A program made the position numbers and the translations under genes. Below the pieces are notes generated by a model. The model made no database searches. It was not told the origin of the DNA and worked only from the letters and a program-made list of their open reading frames with translations. Positions 44,832 through 56,001 of a stretch of 64,000 bases of DNA are shown here, in pieces (the first letter of the stretch is position 1; each line of letters opens with the position of its first letter). This DNA is from Charina bottae (lineage: Eukaryota > Chordata > Lepidosauria > Squamata > Charinaidae), in the NCBI GenBank assembly GCA_023362775.1, contig JALMGJ010000002.1, positions 60,376,914-60,440,913 on the forward strand, read 5' to 3'.

Positions 44832-44895
44832 ATCATGATGGCATGATGTCCATAGAGTCATGAAAGTTTGAAAGTGGCTGAATAATTGAACAACA

Positions 44896-45898
44896 AAGTA
44901 GTCATTCAGATTTGTGCAACCGAGATGTGGTCGCCCTAGTTCTTGGCACATGCAGGAAGATTTCTCAATAATCCTACTGATCTGGAATAGTGAAAGCAAT
45001 CTGTCAGGGAGCAGAGCAGTTCCAAGTTATTTAAGGCCATAAGACAAAATCTGGCTTGGTAAATAATTAATAACCAGTTTCAGGCAGTATAGTTGTTTAG
45101 CAATGTATGACTAGGTGCTCCACTCAAAAACCTGACCACTGCATTCTGCACCAGCTGCAGCTTCCAGATGAAGCACAAGTGCATAACTATTGCAGTTAGG
45201 CTGATTCTGTTCAGAAATGGGCCTAGCTAGTACCAAGCATTCTTAATAGAGCCAAGTAAGAGATATTCAAATGAAGTACTTGAGAAATAATAAAGCCTGG
45301 TGCTGAACAGAGTGAGTCACTGTGTCATTTTCTTCATCAAAATAGGAAAATGCACACAGATTGATCCTCAAGTATATTCAAAGAAAAAAGGGCTTTGTCA
45401 AAAATAAACGTTAAGGCACTATTTGAGAGCCTAGTTTCTAGGCCCTCCCCACTCTCCCCACCAGGTTGGTAGTATGGGAAGACGATGCTGGACTAGAGAC
45501 ACCTTTGGCCTAATTTAGCAGTACTGATTTTTATGTCTCCTGTGGTCCAATGACTTCTACACAGCGTAAAAGGGAAGGTCAAACTCTTTCTCCTTTTTAA
45601 CATACATTACTAAACTCATTTAGCGAGTCTATAAGAAATATAGGCTTCCCTGAGAATAATTAACTTGGGCTTGAAATTAAGGGGAAGCAAATTGGGAGTG
45701 GGAAGAACGGTGAGCCACTAACCTCTGTCCTCCTAAAATGATGCCTTTGAGCCTGGGAAGTTTGGCATCTCATCAGTATCAAATCATTCAACGAGCACGG
45801 AATTTCTCATCTCACTTCAAGTTTGCATCATTTATTTAATGCAAACAGTGGAACAAGCTAATGAACACAAGCAGAGATAGGAACAGATGTCTTTAAAG
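44896..45898. other. unassigned; possible old antisense LINE at 45020-45180
   Basis: 'gcattctgcaccagctgcag' is the antisense of a common LINE phrase (QLVQNA region). The remainder is not recognised. Confidence 0.35.
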
Positions 45899-46141
45899 CA
45901 GAGCTTTCGAAACTGTGTGTCGTGACACAAAAGTGTGTCGCCACACACAGCGTGGTGTGTCGCCACACCACCCGGAAGCGGCGGCGCGCGTGCACGGCAG
46001 CAGCGGCGCGGCATCAGTGCTTCCGCGTTTTAGCGGAGGCTGCCGCCGCACGCCCCCCCGCGCCGCCACTGTGCATGTGCACCCCCCCGCGCCACCGGCG
46101 CCGCTGGTGTGTCGCCAGCGGCGGCACTTTGGAAAGCCCTG
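45899..46141. mobile_element. CpG-rich hAT MITE, copy 2 (243 bp)
   Basis: The ends are cagagctttcgaaactg and, inverted, cagggctttccaaagtg. Exact 8-bp duplication ctttaaag at 45891-45898 and 46142-46149. Internal 'tgtgtcgccacaccacccgg' is shared with copy 3. Confidence 0.92.
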
Positions 46142-46149
46142 CTTTAAAG

Positions 46150-47954
46150 GGTTCTTTCAGACCCAAGTTCTCTTAGTCTGTGCTTCATAATTGGTTTCCC
46201 CCTCTCCTGCAGATGCAATGTTGGATATCACTGAGTGATATTATGTGGTAGGCAGGACCACAAAGCTTTAAAAGCTCACAATTTCTCAGCAGGAGGAGAA
46301 GTGGGGGAAAACACAAAAAATCAATTAAATGGAATGTATGAAATATGTATCATAAGGGCAATATTCTCTGGATTTCTCTCTTTAAAAAAATCAAGAAAGC
46401 CATAATAATTTTTTGTCGTAACAATTTAACTGGACAGGTGACTCCTAGTACCATGAGAAGCCATCCCCAAAGCCTTTATAAGTTAGCCATTCCTTTGCTT
46501 CAATACCAGTTGCTTCCATCTGCCAAACTAGCAGGAGCCACGGAACAGGTATTTACTTTAACTTTTTATCTCCCTGCCATGTTTTGGGCCACATGTGGCC
46601 CCAGCACCCCATCTGTGTCCCCTCAGTACCCCAAGACTGCTCCACCAAAATTTGACAAGATGGCCTATCTTCAGTGGCACATTTTTAAGGGAGTGGAGTG
46701 AAAGGCTTGCAGCGGTAAACTCTTCCCATTTCATCCCCAAAATTGGCCAATTCACCGTGTCAGTAGAAAGCCTCTTGGAACCTTCCCCCTGATCAGGGGA
46801 GTGAATTGTGGCACTCAGTTAGCAAAATCCATTCCTGATTTAGACAAACACTGCCTCTCTGAAGCTGCTCTTTGCATTTCAAAGAAAGTCTTCATTATAA
46901 ATAAACAGGAACTTCCCTTGAAATGCAAACAGAATATTCAAGGGAGTAGATTTTTTTATAGGACCATAGCAGAGTGAGAAACATTTAAACTCTCCTTTCT
47001 CATGGCTGTTTTCAGCATTGTTCAAGACTTCATGGATCTGCTACTTAAGTCACAAAAATATGTACACTTTGTGCTTGCATTTTTATTTGGTGCAACATGT
47101 ACATTTTGTGCCATGTAATAAAAATGCACTATGCAAAAGGGTGGCAAAAATGAAATAACTAGACTTGCTGAAATCAGATTTAGCAATGCATGTACATTGA
47201 CTCAGACTGACTGTTTACCTCAAAGCAGGAGTGCTGTGAATCAAATTATAAAAATAAAATTAGTAGACAATAAGTGGCTTATTGCTAGAGATCAGAGCGA
47301 GGCGGCCACCCTTCTTCCATTTTTCCTGCCCTAAGATGAGCTCAACTGTGTATCCAGTTCTCATTCCCGGTTACATTCATTAGGATGAGACATACTTTTA
47401 GCTGAAGTAAATGATGTCAAGCATAAGCAAAATTAAAAATGCAATTAACATTAAAAGGAATAATAAATAGTTTAATTACCCTTGAAGCAAGGCCTTGTGA
47501 ACTGCTAATATGCCTTAAAGTGTTTTTGTTACTAGTCAAATTCACAATAATAGAAACGTGAAAATATTAGCATTACCTTTGCAGAGCTGGTGAATGGCTC
47601 ATTGAACAGAAGACTGGGCTCAGTTGCTTAGCGGCTGAAGAAAAGGAAAGATGAAAGGACCTCTCTTTGTCTGCTCTTTGACAAATCTGTTCATCTCTAA
47701 TGCTGCAGACTCCCCTATCCTTAGACTGGAAAGACTGTCAGAGTAGACCTTTTGAATCATATCCCAATTGTTTGAGGGAATTATTCCTATCAGGCCTGAA
47801 TGTCCTGAATCTCTTTTTGGTGTCCATCATCTGTCAGGCCTTCAGTTCTTCTCTCCTTGCTGAATACCAACATGGTTGCTTACAAAGGAATCTTAATGTG
47901 TGAACAACCACTTACGTGTAGGGCTCTGCATAACTAAGATACCCCCATCCCCAC
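46150..47954. other. repeat-poor, unassigned
   Basis: The longest stretch without a recognised mobile element. 47080-47600 is A/T-rich but of high complexity, without the decay signs of old repeats. It could hold conserved non-coding DNA. No exon is supported. Confidence 0.4.
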
Positions 47955-48490
47955 CCCTCCATCTAGATACTTCAGTCTCATGGAAACTTCAGCTGATCCA
48001 GAATGCAGCAGCCTGTATTCTTCCTGGCCAGTCACATTACACCACTGCTGTGGATGATGTACTGGGTACCAGTGTGTTTCCAAGGGCAATTCAAGGTGTA
48101 GGTTGCATAGGGCTTGGGTACCTAAGAGACTTTCTACCTATCTGATCCAGACAGCCAGAATAAGCTTACTAAGGGTCCACCTTACAATGACATGCAGTGA
48201 GGCAGAGCCCCAGTGACTGGCGTTCTTGGTTGGAACTCCAACCACGGGCAGTGATGGGCATGCCTCAGTGGTTAAAAAGCTGGTTAAAAACCTGGAGGGT
48301 CTTGAATAACTGAATGTGGAGCCCTTGGCACCTACATTAGAATTGTATGAGGTTTAATGAATTAATGTAATTATACATTATGTAATATTGCTGTTTTATG
48401 TATTATTAATACTGTATATGTAAACTGCCTAGAGTCCATCTATATTGAGGTGGTGGATAAATGGCACAAATAAATAAATAAATAAATAGA
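47955..48490 (+). mobile_element. old L3/CR1-group LINE 3' fragment
   Basis: 'cttcagctgatccagaatgc' (the QLIQNA region), 'tgggtaccagtgtgtttcca', and the 3' block 'aactgcctagagtccatcta' with an (AAAT)n tail. More diverged than the copies at 54650 and 56192. Confidence 0.75.
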
Positions 48491-48888
48491 CAATGCAATT
48501 CTTTCAAAGTAGCTTGATAGCCTTAAGATATTTGCCTTATCTGTGTTTCTGTACAGCCTGCAGGCCTGGCTGTTTTCCTTTCAAATAGTGCAAACCAAAA
48601 GCAAAAGCACCTGATGCCTGTCTTCACTCATTTTGGTTTCCTTGCATTGCCACAATATTTCAAAATATTAGGAGACCTTAAACTATGCACACTTCTAATT
48701 TTGTGCTGCTCTTTTTTTATTCTTGCTTTAAAGTGAGACCCAGTATCAGCACCTCGACTGCTGTCGTTTTGCCTCTAATTACACCTTGGGAACCCAAGTG
48801 ATGCACAACCTTAAACCAAGCTATGGCAGCAATAATTATAGTTGGATCTCCCTTTTTCAATTATTTATGCCGCTGAATTTGGGACATG
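48491..48888. other. no recognised feature
   Basis: Unassigned, high-complexity DNA. Confidence 0.4.
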
Positions 48889-48901
48889 TTTATGTTTTCT
48901 T

Positions 48902-49212
48902 GGGCGTGGTGGCTCAGCGGGTAAGACACCAGGCTTGTCAATCGGAAGATCGCAAGTTCGGCGGTTCTAGGCCCTAGCCCCGCATGACAGAGTGAGCTCC
49001 CACACTCGCCCCAGCTCTTGCCAACCTAGCAATTCGAAAGCATGCAAATGCAAGTAGATTAATAGGTACCACTTTGGTGGGTAGGTAACAGCGTTCCGCG
49101 TGCGTCATGCCAGCCACATGACCGCGGAAACGTCTTCAGACAACGCTGGCTCTTCAGCTAACAAATGGAGATGAGCACCAGCCCCTAGAGTCGGACACAA
49201 CTGCATTGTGTC
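48902..49212 (+). mobile_element. Sauria SINE with target duplication
   Basis: 'gggcgtggtggctcagcggg' (A box side), B box near 'gcaagttcggcggttctagg', the long body and a Bov-B-like end 'agagtcggacacaactgcat'. The ACCTTT tail is missing. Exact 13-bp duplication tttatgttttctt at 48889-48901 and 49213-49225. Confidence 0.93.
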
Positions 49213-49463
49213 TTTATGTTTTCTTAGAAGAGCACTGTGATTCAGCAAGCACCTTATACTGGTATGTCTCCTCTAACTTGCTCATTAGATTTTTCCTAAG
49301 AGTGGCAGTTTCAAGCTAACAACCCATTTATTGGAAAGAAAAATAGTTTTCCCCTAAAATCCCAGAATGCCTTGAGTGGTGGCCACCTTGCTGAAAGTGT
49401 TAGTGGTAAGTAAGGATTTGGGAACTGTTCCTTATTACAATAATTGATTTACATAATTACAAT

Positions 49464-50120
49464 TATTCCTCATTTAGCAACCACAATTGGGACTGGCAGC
49501 TTGGTTGTTAAGTGACGTGGTCGCTAAGTGGGAAATCATGTGACCCTGACTGTACTTATGATTTGACTTCAGTTTTCTTTTGCTTTACAGCGTCAGAAGG
49601 ATACGACCCCAAACAGCCGGGTGATCCCAAACGGTGAGGAAGGTTTCCAGAAATCAACTCACAAGGAAACCAGGTAAAAGGTCAAATCTTATAGCCCTTT
49701 TTCCCACTCCCCAACCTTTGGAATGCTCACCCCGGTGCGATGATTGGCAAGAAGAGAATTGATGTTCGTATTTACATTCATTGAAGATGAATTACATCAA
49801 AAGGAATGCGCTGGCTCTGACTACCTAGCACACTTGCAGCTTCCTGCTAGGCAAACAGCCAGCACTAGCACATTCCTTTTGATGTGTATTCCACATTGTG
49901 TGCCTGCTTACTCTCTTGTCATCCCTTCCTCTCCAATCTCTCTGTTCTGACAGGGGGAAAAAAGGGTAAGGCACAGGACACGTGACAGGTCATGGCGAAC
50001 ACGTGACTGAGAGAGAGATGCCTCAAAGTCATAAATGCATGCCTTGGTTGAAAAGTTATTTTTTCAGCACTGTCACTTCAAACAGTCACTGCACGAGGCA
50101 GTTGGTAAGTGAGGCCTACC
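49464..50120. mobile_element. MITE-like element with inverted ends
   Basis: 'cctcatttagcaaccacaat' at the start is the inverse of 'ggcagttggtaagtgagg' at the end. Internal 'gtggtcgctaagtgggaaat' repeats the motif. A remembered widespread squamate repeat has these phrases. An imperfect inverted pair 'caaaaggaatgcgctggct' / 'agcacattccttttgatg' lies in the middle (about 49795-49885). Confidence 0.6.
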
Positions 50121-50297
50121 TCTATGAGCTTTTCATCTTATGCATATTGGCTTGCAAGTTAGTTCCATGTAAGTGGGATTTAATTTCCAACTCCATATTT
50201 ATTTTCCTGCGGTGCAGAGACCTGCACCATGAGGCTTACTTATGTGAACTTGCCTAGGATTTATCTGTAGATCAGATAAACCAAATGGAATGTCATT

Positions 50298-50875
50298 GTG
50301 GAGTCCTTGGTGCTCTCTGAGCCTTGTTGTTTTCTTGCAGATGTTTCATTGCCAGGCTAGGCAACATCTTCAGTGCGAAAAGGGAGTGGGACTTGCTCTC
50401 TGTTTATATACCCTGGCTTGTCCTGTCTGTGTTGGTGGGGGTGTTGTACTCTCCTTGGTAGTTCCTTGGTTGGGCTGTTGTTTGCTGCTTGGTTGATTGA
50501 CTGAGTTAATAGTTCCTTGATTAGGGTCTATTGTGTTGTTTGATTGCTCCTCTGGTGCTAATCTTGGTGTTAATCTTTGCCTATCTGGGTGTTGATTGCT
50601 GGCAAGGAGGTGTTCTGGTCTTCTGGCTTTTCTGTTGTCTCTTATGAATGGTATGTAAATGTTGTTTACCTCTATGTGTCTGTTGATGGCTGCTTTGTCC
50701 CCACCAACACAGGCAGCACAAGCCAGGGTATATAAACAGAGAGCAAGTCCCACTCCCTTTTTGCACTGAAGATGTTGCCTAGCCTGGCAATGAAACGTCT
50801 GCAAGAAAACAACAAGGCTCAGAGAGCACCAAGGACTCCATAGGTCAACCCTGACCTACAAATATTCTCTTCGAT
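50298..50875 (-). mobile_element. PLE family A unit with inverted terminal repeats
   Basis: 50298-50698 is on the minus strand (terminal repeat, 3' UTR and ORF end). 50703-50875 is a terminal repeat on the plus strand. The pair forms an inverted repeat. Duplication tggaatgtcatt at 50286-50297 and 50876-50887 (12 bp, of which tgg may be element sequence). Hammerhead-like cores at 50367-50373 (minus) and 50765-50771 (plus). Confidence 0.82.
50570..50698 (-). pseudogene. PLE protein C-terminal end
   Basis: Minus-strand translation DKAAINRHIEVNNIYIPFIR then DNRKARRPEHLLASNQHPDR is the C-terminus of the PLE endonuclease region, almost identical to the same part of the complete copy at 22475-22600. 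Nothing upstream is kept, so the catalytic residues are absent. Confidence 0.85.
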
Positions 50876-50887
50876 TGGAATGTCATT

Positions 50888-51065
50888 ATATTGCAATAAA
50901 CCATAACATGATCTACTTGAGTTAGCTTGTTTTTGAATTCAGCAATGATAGTTTTGCAAACCATGACTTATGTCTTTGCACTGATTTGTAAGCCAAATCA
51001 ATTAAGGCTTCAACAAACTATGGTTAAGCAAACCATGGCTTAATCCTATGTGTGAATCTAATCTA
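50888..51065. repeat. possible repeat with 'aaaccatgg' motifs
   Basis: Phrases such as 'gcaaaccatggcttaatcct' and 'tttgcaaaccatgactta' recall 22905-22990. Possibly an old MITE. Weak. Confidence 0.3.
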
Positions 51066-51594
51066 AATGAATTCCATTCTGTTTATAGAATTCACTTGAA
51101 TATCCAGTGAAATCCTCTGGTTTCTTTTTAATCTTAAAACAACCCCAACCCCATATTACAAACTGTTTTGAGAATTAAGCCAAAAGAGTTCATGATACTT
51201 TGAGCTTTCCGCCATAGCAACCATGTAGTCGTCCTCCTCCTCCTCCTCCTCCTCCTCCTCCTCCTCCTCCTCTTCCACATATTTTAAAAAACATGCAACT
51301 TGATCTCAGGGCAATGACTGGATAACATTCATGTTGATCAGCTTGAGGGAGCATTACATTTTTTGATACTAGTAGCAAAGAGGACAGTTGTGTGCCAGCT
51401 TTAAACTGCTTTAAAATATAAAGGAGTGAAAGCAGAAATAGCATAGAAGTGCCCTCAGTGTGACTATGTCTGGATCCATCCAAATTATAATAAATTAAAT
51501 TTAGAAATTATAAATAATTGAAAAATCTGCTGCCTGATGTACTGTAGGTATTCACTCCCTCTTTCTTGATGTAGAGCCAGCTCTGCCACTAGTC
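51066..51594. other. unassigned, with (TCC)n at 51230-51272
   Basis: About 14 TCC units. The poly-Gly minus frame through it is not a gene. Confidence 0.7.
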
Positions 51595-51881
51595 CAGAGC
51601 TTTCCAAACTGTGTGTCGCGACACAAAAGTGTGTCGCCACACACAGCGTGGTGTGTCGCCACACCACCCGGAAGCGGCGGCGCGCGCGTGCACGGCGGCC
51701 GCCATGCACGCGCGCGCCGCCGCACGCCCCTCCCGCGCCGTCACCGCGCCCGCGCGCGCCGCCGCTGTGCGCGCGCGTCGCCGCATGCCCCCGCGCGCCA
51801 TCGCCATGCGCGCGTGTGTTGCCGCCGCTGCCGCCGCCGCCGCCAGGTGTGTCGCCAGCAGCGGCACTTTGGAAAGCCCTG
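51595..51881. mobile_element. CpG-rich hAT MITE, copy 3 (287 bp)
   Basis: The ends are cagagctttccaaactg and, inverted, cagggctttccaaagtg. Exact 8-bp duplication cactagtc at 51587-51594 and 51882-51889. The interior has alternating CG/CA runs (cgcgcgcgtgcacg and similar) of Z-DNA type and ends in 'gccgccgctgccgccgccg'. Confidence 0.92.
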
Positions 51882-51889
51882 CACTAGTC

Positions 51890-53404
51890 ATTTAGTTCCA
51901 AAGTTCTTTTTTTTAAAATATTGCATATGGAAGGAAAAACAAAACTGTTCTTTTCTTTAATCTTGCTGGCCAGGAATGCTCTTAGTCAGGACTGTTTCTA
52001 TGTTAATTTAAAGCTCTATCATTCTTTTAAAACACATTTTTAATAGTAATTGGAATGTTGACAAGTCCTTGTCAGTAAAGGCAAATTGAGGCATCTGTGT
52101 AATCTTTAATTGCTTTTTTGGCCTAGTTAAAATTAGGTGAATACAACTGGTAAGATCTTTTTTCAGCATTAGTTAGAAGATGTTTCTATAATGCAGAACT
52201 ACAATGCAGTTTTGACCTTTTAGGTTTTCAGTGGAATCTCTGGAGAATAACAGATTTATGACAGCAGTGTTGGTATACATAGCATCTATTTGCTTTGCAA
52301 TTAGGAAAGCAACCTTAGATAAGCCCTGCTTAGACATTTGCTGAATGCACTGAGAGCTCAAAGTGGAGAAAGAACACCTCATCGTGCCTCCCACCTCCAT
52401 GCATGTTGTAGCTATAATTTGCCATTCATGCCTTGCTGTTTGGGAACATTCATTCATACTTTTCTGAGTGATCTCACTTGGTGTTTTGAGGATGGAGAGA
52501 GGATGACAATGCTGTATGCATGGACATGTGCAAGGGAGGACTGAATGACACCAGATCCTGTTCTCATGAAATGTTGCATGATGTCATCAGATACCTATGT
52601 GCACAGGGAAAGCCTGTAATCCCTGAATGGGGCTACTAACTGGCTGTTTCATACTAGAATACCATACCATGATGTTGTGTTTCAACCCTGACAGCAGCAC
52701 AGTTTTCCACTGCTACAATAGTGAATTTCCCCTCCCACCCCCATGCAGATGCCTTGGAGTCACAATGTAAATTTCTCACAGTGCCCTTGATATAATATTA
52801 CTGAGATACTGTCAGAAATTGAAGCTGCAACCTTCATGAAACTGGTGGTTGTGCTTCTCCTGCTGGGGCTGCAATCAGGTACATATGTAGAAAGTTGTCC
52901 CCTAGACAGCACTTTGTTGATTTCAAACAGGGAGCTTACCCTACTAGGGCAGGAAAGTGAAGAATCTGTATGTATAGCCAAGGATTTATGAAAAAAGCTT
53001 TCATAGCCATATGTGGGTCCGAACCTGTGGTTTTGTGCATTCAAAGCACTGCTCTTTCAATGAGCTATTCCCTTCACACAATGAGGCATCTGTTTCTTGG
53101 ACAGTAAATTTGTGCTTAGGTAGGATCCATGGTTTAGGCAACAGAAATTACTGTATGTCGGGGGGTCAATCATGTCTCAGGCAGGCAACCAATTGGATTG
53201 CATATAGCGAAGTGCATGTGTAATATAATAAATATAAATATAAAATATAAAAAGAAAGACAGATTCTCAAAATCATCATGATTGCTATATAAATAAAACC
53301 ATATTCCATAGGCATGTTACTCAGAATAGAAAAGTTAACAAAAACATTAATAAAAAGAATAGTAACCATGTTGTACTGGGCGGGGGAAATAAAATCCACA
53401 GAAG
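51890..53404. other. no recognised feature
   Basis: About 1.5 kb. I see no repeat family or exon. Open frames up to 94 codons have no motif. Confidence 0.45.
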
Positions 53405-53480
53405 TATTATATTAGGTCAGCTGTGGTTTTACAGAATTGTTGCAAGATTTCGAGCTTTAAGAACTCTTCATTAGGCAAGT
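53405..53480 (-). mobile_element. PLE end of a third family
   Basis: Minus strand: 'cctaatgaagagttcttaaa' then 'gctcgaaatcttgcaacaat', the form of a Poseidon-type PLE end. The hammerhead-like core is damaged (CTAATGA for CTGATGA). Confidence 0.55.
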
Positions 53481-53639
53481 TGGTTAAAAACAGAGGGACA
53501 GATAGGGAAAAATGGCTGCCTGTCCCAGGTTACCTTGTTAGATGGACTGATGGGAAGGCTTCACATTCTGTTTTATCAAGTGTAAAGTAAATGTTAGGTT
53601 GTCACAGATGTTTTCACAAAGTTTGTTGGGAAGAAACAT

Positions 53640-53748
53640 TTATGTATGTATGTGTCTCTGTGTGTGTATACTGTACAATGTATATATATACAGTGTATAT
53701 ACAGTATATATGTATGCACAGTGTGTGTGTGTGTGTGTGTGTGTGTAT
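53640..53748. repeat. (TGTA)/(TA)/(GT)n microsatellites
   Basis: A run of short tgta and tata motifs ends in about 13 GT units (53720-53746). Confidence 0.9.
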
Positions 53749-53759
53749 GACAGCACTGA

Positions 53760-54435
53760 GGCACTGATCATAGCATAGAAGCAGGGGTCTACCACACTAG
53801 ACAGGACTCAAGGTGCAGACTGTGCCGAGAGGCCTCAGAGACAGTCCAACACATAGTGGCAGGGTGTAAGATGCAGGCAGGAACAGCATACACTGAACGG
53901 CACAAATAAGTAGCTGGCATTGTGTACAGGAACATCTGCACAGCGTATGGGCTAGAACCTCCAAAGTCCAGATGGGAGATTCCACAGAAGGTCGTGGAGA
54001 ATGACAGGACTAAATTCCTGTGGGACTTCCAGATCCAGACAGACAGGCAGGTACTGGACAATCAACCAGACATTGTGGTAGTAGACAAGGACCAGAAGAC
54101 AGCGATGGTGATAGATGTAGCGGTGCCAAGGGACAGCAACATCAGGAAGAAGGAGTATGAGAAGCTAGAGAAGTACCAGGGCCTGAAGGAGGAACTGGAG
54201 AGGAAGTGGAAAGTGAAAGCCAAAGTGGTCCCAGTGGTGGTAGGAGCACTCAGGGCTGTGACTCCTAAGCTGGGAGAGTGGCTCCAACAGATCCCAGGAG
54301 CAACATCAGAGCTCTCTGTCCAGAAGAGTGCAGTGCTAGAAACAGCTAAGATACTGTGCAGACCCCTCAAACTCCCAGGCCTCTGGTAGAGGACCCCAGG
54401 TTGAGGAAGACACATACCACCCATAGGGGTGAGAA
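53760..54435 (+). mobile_element. R4/Dong-type LINE, 3' fragment
   Basis: A 5'-truncated site-type LINE carrying the zinc knuckle and restriction-like endonuclease found at the C-terminus of R2/R4/Dong elements. The 3' UTR is short (about 45 bp) and meets a (TATAA)n array. Dong/R4 elements are known for insertion in simple repeats. Confidence 0.75.
53770..54389 (+). pseudogene. R4/Dong restriction-like endonuclease domain
   Basis: The C-terminal part of a LINE protein that nicks its target. Upstream, 53790-53880 reads SRCRLCREASETVQHIVAGC, a CCHC zinc knuckle, with a TAG near 53908. From 53922 the frame is open for 155 codons: YRNICTAYGLEPPKSRWEIP, then QPDIVVVDKDQKTAMVIDVA, which fits the PD...D signature of PD-(D/E)XK nucleases (PD at about 49-50, D at about 64), then KKEYEKLEKYQGLKEELERK, VVPVVVGALRAVTPKLGEWL and the family end KILCRPLKLPGLW. 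The RT is missing. Only one stop separates the knuckle from the nuclease. Confidence 0.8.
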
Positions 54436-54439
54436 GGGA

Positions 54440-54645
54440 TTTTTTAAAAAAATATTATATTAATTATATTATAATTATATTTATATTTATATTTATATTA
54501 TAATATTATATTATATTATATTATATTATATTATATTATATTATATTATATTATATTATATTATTATATTATAATTATATTATTATATTATATTATATTA
54601 TATTATATTATATTATATTATATTATATTATATTATATTATTATA
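54440..54645. repeat. (TATAT)n / (TTATA)n array
   Basis: About 200 bp of five-base A/T units between the R4 end and the next LINE. Confidence 0.95.
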
Positions 54646-54649
54646 ATTC

Positions 54650-55274
54650 GAATGGTCACTCATGCCCTAGTCACCTCCCATATAGACTACTGTAATGTGC
54701 TCTACATGGGGCTACTCTTGAAGAGTATCCAGAAGCTACAACTGGTCCAGAATGCGGCCGCGCGAGCTGTCTTAGGAGCCCCAAGGAGGGCACATATAAC
54801 ACCATTGCTCCGTGAGCTGCATTGGGTGCCAGTCTGCTTCCAGGTCCAATTCAAGGTGTTGGTTATCACCTTTAAAGCCCTACATGGCATGGGTCCAGGT
54901 TACCTCAGGAACCGCCTCACCCCCGTTACATTGACCCGTCCCACCCGGTCAGGCAGAGAAGGCATGTTACGGACCCTGTCCATGAAGGATTGCCGATTGG
55001 CAGGGTCCAGGAGGAGAGCCTTCTCTGCCGTGGCACCCACCCTTTGGAACAACTTACCCCTGGAGGTAAGACAGGCCCCCACTCTCCTGGCCTTCTGGAA
55101 GGGGGTGAAGACATGGTTATGCCACCTTGCTTGGGAGGGGAGGGGGGATAGCCATTCATGGGGGTGGCTGGCTCCGTAACCGTACCAAGAATAATACCAG
55201 ATACCCATCTTGAATTTTTATATTTTATATCATTGTATTTTTAGACTAATATTTGTGTCTGTGTGTGTGTATGT

Positions 55275-55323
<49 letters not shown>

Positions 55324-55414
55324 ATTTTTATTGTAGTGTTTTAATGATTGTTATTTTATTCTCTGTAAGCCGCCCAGAGTCGTTGTGTATGAGATGAGCG
55401 GCCGAGAAATTTGA

Positions 55415-55462
<48 letters not shown>

Positions 55463-55465
55463 ATA
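54650..55465 (+). mobile_element. L3/CR1-group LINE, 5'-truncated
   Basis: Covers the C-terminal region and 3' UTR, with 'taagccgcccagagtcgttg' and (AAAT)n at 55418-55465. A (GT)n-(AT)n stretch interrupts the 3' UTR at 55257-55323. Confidence 0.9.
54652..55179 (+). pseudogene. LINE C-terminal region, open frame
   Basis: About 175 codons without stop: VTHALVTSHIDYCNVLYMGL, IQKLQLVQNAAARAVLGAPR, VFKALHGMGPGYL-type region (here VITFKALHGMGPGYLRNRLT), FSAVAPTLWNNLPLEVRQAP and GWLAP at the end. This is the best-preserved C-terminus of the family here and serves as reference for the others. No catalytic motif is included, so no activity is expected. Confidence 0.85.
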
Positions 55466-55679
55466 TACTGTATATATAAATAATCTTAGGGTTTTTGTTA
55501 GAAATATCAGTTCCAGTTATTTAGGTGAAATTTGAAAATATGCAATAATTTTGTAAAACTTCTGTTGGCCTATTAAAGGTACTGCATCTCCAGTATTTTT
55601 TTAAAAAAATAGTAATATAATCTGTTATAAAGATATATCCTGCTTATCCCTCATCAATAACTTAACTCTAGAAAAGCAT
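55466..55679. other. no recognised feature
   Basis: Short A/T-rich gap. Confidence 0.4.
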
Positions 55680-55794
55680 CTTCCGCTGATATATCCTTGG
55701 CTTGAGAAGGAAGGTAGATAGGTAAGAGAAAGAAGAAGAGTCTAATCAAGAACAAGATGCTTTTACTGACAGTGAGATTAGAGGCTTCAAGGAA

Positions 55795-56001
55795 ATGCCA
55801 GGAGATGAATATACTTTGGTGTTGAAGGAGTTAAGACAGTTCGACCTGCAAGATATTGTTGGTCTTGTTTTTCTGAAGGATTGTTTTGGGAACGAAGCAG
55901 TTCCTTTTCGTGGGAGGTTTGTAGCTGAGGAATCTGACTTTGTAGGGGGGGCAGTTGGGCTGTTTGACTTCTATATGAAAAATGCCTTACTGTATGTGTA
56001 A
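55795..56001 (+). pseudogene. ORF end of the L1-like element, copy 2
   Basis: About 68 codons: YTLVLKELRQFDLQDIVGLV, DCFGNEAVPFRGRFVAEESD and GGAVGLFDFYMKNALLYV. The last part matches GAVGLLDLCKKNAVG of the 160-aa ORF at 37633-38115 in position and character. The rest aligns poorly. It is shorter and ends earlier by a stop, so it is a decayed relative. I do not recognise a function. Confidence 0.45.

Larger units (their letters stand above)
41640..44895 (+). mobile_element. old Bov-B/RTE copy split by two insertions
   Basis: Three pieces. 41640-42077 covers the RT end (decayed KGVYQG, then a TNDTS in place of YADDT). 44490-44766 covers the C-terminal region ('taactactttggacacatta', 'ctgatcctggggaaaatcaa'). 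44832-44895 is the end ('tccatagagtcatgaaagtt', 'gaacaacaaag'). Between them lie a young Bov-B and an L3 tail. The order is continuous once these are skipped. Confidence 0.8.

Noticed and set aside
49591..49633. Exon-like 43 bp with a pyrimidine tract and AG before it and GTGAGG after it, encoding SEGYDPKQPGDPK
   Set aside because: It lies inside the repeat at 49464-50120, no partner exon is visible, and the length is not a multiple of three. Splice-like signals of this kind arise by chance.
51190..51483. Minus-strand frame with a poly-Gly run
   Set aside because: It comes from the (TCC)n microsatellite.
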